A DNA stretch of 8,283 nt, taken from assembly GCA_036508635.1 (NCBI GenBank), contig DATCGY010000195.1, positions 1 through 8,283 of the forward strand, read 5' to 3'. Under the pieces are notes generated by a model. The model did not search any database and was not told the origin of the DNA. It saw nothing but the letters and a program-made list of their open reading frames with translations. Origin of the DNA: FEN-727 sp036508635 (GTDB taxonomy: Bacteria; Actinomycetota; Geothermincolia; Fen-727; Anoxymicrobiaceae). Positions 6,350-8,283 of the stretch are shown here, in pieces. The first letter of the stretch is position 1; every line of letters starts with the position of its first letter. Both the position numbers and the translations under genes were made by a program.

Positions 6350-7810
6350 TCAGTACTTTATCCATTCGGGTTGCCAGCGCCCGTCGGCCCAACGAGCGAA
6401 CGCGCCAAACGCCCTGCGCCTGACACCGGATGGCAGCACCTTTGAAGTCAGAAGCGAGTCCAGGCCGCGCTCCGCCAACCCCGAAAGCCGCTCGCTCTCG
6501 AACTGGTCGATGCGGCCATACGTGTAAGCAAGCGTGTGGAAGTTGGATTTGATCGCGCCTGGCTCCCACCCGGACTCCGTGGACTTGAGCGGCGATTGTA
6601 CGCCGAAGATTGAGTCGACCCTCCCGCCCTCGATAAGGCCTTTTTCTTTGCACAACGCATGAAGCTCGGTGCCCGGGTAGGGGATGAAAGTCGAGACCTG
6701 TATGGTGTCCGGATGGCAGAGGGCGTTGACCTTGATCGTGTCGAGCACCATTGCCGCTTCCTCGAGTGGGAGCCCGAACATGTTGGTGGAGACCGTCTTC
6801 ATGCCTGCATCGCGGCAAGCGGCGAACGCTTCTGTTATCTGGCGGTTGCTCATGTGACGGTTGAGGACTTTCTCTCGCAGCCACCGATTGCCGCTCTCGA
6901 TCCCCATGCACACGACCGTGCATCCCATCTCGGCGAGGGCTCCGGCCATCGCGCGGTCCATGAAGTTGACCCTCGAGTTGCATATGAACGGCATCGCGAC
7001 CCGCGCGCGGTACAGCCCGGACAAGCGCCCGAACCACTCCCGATCGGTAGTCAGGATGTCGTCATCGAAGCGGATGTACTCGATACCCGGGTCGGACGCC
7101 AGCATGTGCTCGATCTCCGCGACGACATTTTCGGGGCTCCTGAAGCGAACGTAATCTTTTGGGTTGGGGTAGGCGCTCTTCTGAGCGTGGTTGGAACAGT
7201 AGGTGCAGTTGAACGGACAACCGCGCGAGGCCATGAGCGTTCCCCTCGGGTGCTGGTCAGCGCAGAAGAGCCCGGGGTCGAAGATCGTCCGGTCGGGGAA
7301 GGGCAGAGAGTCGAGGTCCGTACGTAAAGGCCGGGTTGGATTCTCGACGAGTGTGTTACCCGAGCGTGCCCAGATACCCTGGATCGCTGTCGGGTCGCGT
7401 CCTTTCTCGAGCGCGTCGCAGAGCTCGAGCAACGTGTCTTCGGCTTCGCCCCGGACCGCGAAATCGATGCCAGCCGTGGACGCTACCTCTTCGGGTGCGA
7501 TCGTCGGATGCACGCCTCCGCAGACCGTGGGGGTTTGCAGCTCTTCGCGCAGCCATCCCGCCCACCTGGCTACGTGGCGATACATGTGCGTCGTGCTCGA
7601 GAAACCTATGAGATCCGGCATCTCGGAGCGCACCCTTTCGACCAGCCATTCGCGCGACGGTGGCTCTACAACGTGGACCAGGGACACCTGGTGTCCGGCC
7701 TCTTTGAGGACGGCGGCAAGGTATGCTATCCCGAGGTATATCCTGCCCTCGGGCATGAAAGAGCCGTCCGCGTACTGAAAAAAGTCGGGGTAGATGAACG
7801 TGACTTTCAA
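6350..7810 (-). CDS. B12-binding-domain radical SAM enzyme, TTG start
   Basis: A 486-residue protein of the cobalamin-binding radical SAM class. Residues 1-145 form a Rossmann-like B12-binding domain: KVTFIYPD at the first strand, LGIAYLAAVLKEAGH, DLIGFSSTTHMY, and VCGGVHPTIAPEEV followed by VRGEAEDTLLEL. The DxHxxG lower-ligand motif is not visible, which is common in this class. Residues 190-420 are the radical SAM barrel: C198, C202 and C205 in RGCPFNCTYCS bind the 4Fe-4S cluster, and FDDDIL, MGIESGN and STNMFGLPLEE are later barrel strands. The last 60 or so residues are a family-variable tail. Such enzymes methylate or rearrange unactivated carbons, often in lipids, tetrapyrroles or natural products; the substrate cannot be read here. 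The start is TTG at 7810: an in-frame TGA lies 21 bases upstream and the next ATG (residue 19) would remove the first B12-domain strand. The gene starts 10 bases after the reductase stop, so it is probably co-transcribed and perhaps translationally coupled. Confidence 0.92.
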   Translation of the reverse strand: MKVTFIYPDFFQYADGSFMPEGRIYLGIAYLAAVLKEAGHQVSLVHVVEPPSREWLVERVRSEMPDLIGFSSTTHMYRHVARWAGWLREELQTPTVCGGVHPTIAPEEVASTAGIDFAVRGEAEDTLLELCDALEKGRDPTAIQGIWARSGNTLVENPTRPLRTDLDSLPFPDRTIFDPGLFCADQHPRGTLMASRGCPFNCTYCSNHAQKSAYPNPKDYVRFRSPENVVAEIEHMLASDPGIEYIRFDDDILTTDREWFGRLSGLYRARVAMPFICNSRVNFMDRAMAGALAEMGCTVVCMGIESGNRWLREKVLNRHMSNRQITEAFAACRDAGMKTVSTNMFGLPLEEAAMVLDTIKVNALCHPDTIQVSTFIPYPGTELHALCKEKGLIEGGRVDSIFGVQSPLKSTESGWEPGAIKSNFHTLAYTYGRIDQFESERLSGLAERGLDSLLTSKVLPSGVRRRAFGAFARWADGRWQPEWIKY

Positions 7811-7820
7811 GGCGGCCCGC

Positions 7821-8283
7821 CTAGTGTCTCAAGTACATGAGCGCCCTGATAAGATCCTCGCGATACTTCCGGTTCTTCGCAACCACGGCGAGCATCGGCC
7901 GCATGAAGTAGCTCCTGTTACCCCACTTGATGCTCATGGTCCCCATGTTGAAATAATGCTGGTAGCGGTCGACCAGCTTCTCGCGGAAAGAGTCCTGGGC
8001 GGGGTCGATGTGGAAGCCGCGGCCTTCCATCCTCGTGCCAAGGATGTGTTCCGCCGCCATCTCGCCGGTCTCGAGCGCGTAGGTAATGCCCTCGCCGCTG
8101 ACAGGGTTGATCATGCTCGCCGCGTCGCCGACCAGTATCAAGCCCGGGCACTCGACCTTGCTCCCACCGAGCCCGACACGTAGCAGCGCTCCCCGAAGGG
8201 GAGATATGGGCTTCGCGTTCTTGAGCTTTGGCGCGACGTGGGGGGTGTCGTGTATCAACGTCTCAAAGAACTTGTGGAGGTTT
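7821..8283 (-). CDS. Geranylgeranyl reductase-family FAD oxidoreductase, N-terminus outside window
   Basis: Only the last 153 residues are present; the frame is open to the right edge, so the FAD-binding N-terminus is missing. The diagnostic block is VGDAASMINPVSGEGITYAL (visible residues 51-70). This is the GDA-containing flavin pyrophosphate site and the following NP..GEGI.YALE.G motif of the geranylgeranyl reductase/ChlP group within the PHBH-type flavoproteins. Members hydrogenate isoprenoid double bonds, as in archaeal-type lipids, menaquinone side chains or phytyl chains; others are digeranylgeranylglycerophospholipid reductases or merely GGR-like dehydrogenases. A C-terminal region rich in basic and aromatic residues (RYQHYFNMG, KWGNRSYFMRPML) follows and ends at TAG (7821-7823). 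Its 10-base spacing to the radical SAM gene points to one transcript. Which isoprenoid is the substrate cannot be determined. Confidence 0.85.
   Translation of the reverse strand, partial: NLHKFFETLIHDTPHVAPKLKNAKPISPLRGALLRVGLGGSKVECPGLILVGDAASMINPVSGEGITYALETGEMAAEHILGTRMEGRGFHIDPAQDSFREKLVDRYQHYFNMGTMSIKWGNRSYFMRPMLAVVAKNRKYREDLIRALMYLRH

Noticed and set aside
6303..7037. 244-residue minus-strand frame overlapping the radical SAM gene
   Set aside because: It is an alternate frame inside the radical SAM gene, rich in Arg, Gly and His as expected of a shifted GC-rich frame, with no recognisable motif.

Overview
This is a GC-rich bacterial window in which every supportable gene lies on the minus strand. 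In transcription order (right to left) it holds: the C-terminal end of a geranylgeranyl-reductase-type flavoprotein, a B12-binding-domain radical SAM enzyme, a large secreted multidomain protein, an amine-oxidase/protoporphyrinogen-oxidase-like flavoprotein, and the N-terminal 643 residues of a response-regulator/multi-PAS signalling protein. No rRNA, tRNA, CRISPR array, insertion sequence or integration site was seen. The GC-rich code and the style of the secreted repeat protein (AEGCT...FETW...LVQNP...ERAMYG repeats) suggest an uncultured deep-branching actinobacterial lineage. That assignment is an inference from remembered sequence style, not a database result.

Layout. Positions 7821-8283 are the reductase tail, followed after 10 bases by the radical SAM gene (6350-7810, TTG start); the two look co-transcribed. 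A 143-base gap leads to the secreted protein (3756-6206). It has a signal peptide, an SGNH-hydrolase-like N-terminal domain, an IPT/TIG domain and four tandem repeats of about 100 residues. A 282-base gap holds a good extended -10 promoter for the FAD oxidoreductase gene (2133-3473). That promoter and a strong Shine-Dalgarno sequence place the start well inside the longest open frame. A 203-base gap contains a sigma70-like promoter for the signalling gene (1-1929), whose frame stays open to the window edge.

How the genes may work together. The reductase and the radical SAM enzyme form a plausible two-gene unit acting on an isoprenoid or other lipid-like substrate. The amine-oxidase-type enzyme belongs to a superfamily that includes carotenoid desaturases and protoporphyrinogen oxidase, so a broader lipid or pigment theme is possible but unproven, and it appears to have its own promoter. 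The secreted protein probably acts outside the cell on a polysaccharide or surface. The REC-PAS protein is a cytoplasmic sensor whose output domain lies beyond the left edge. The most unusual item is the secreted SGNH-like/TIG/repeat protein. No clearly new multi-gene system could be demonstrated from the sequence alone.
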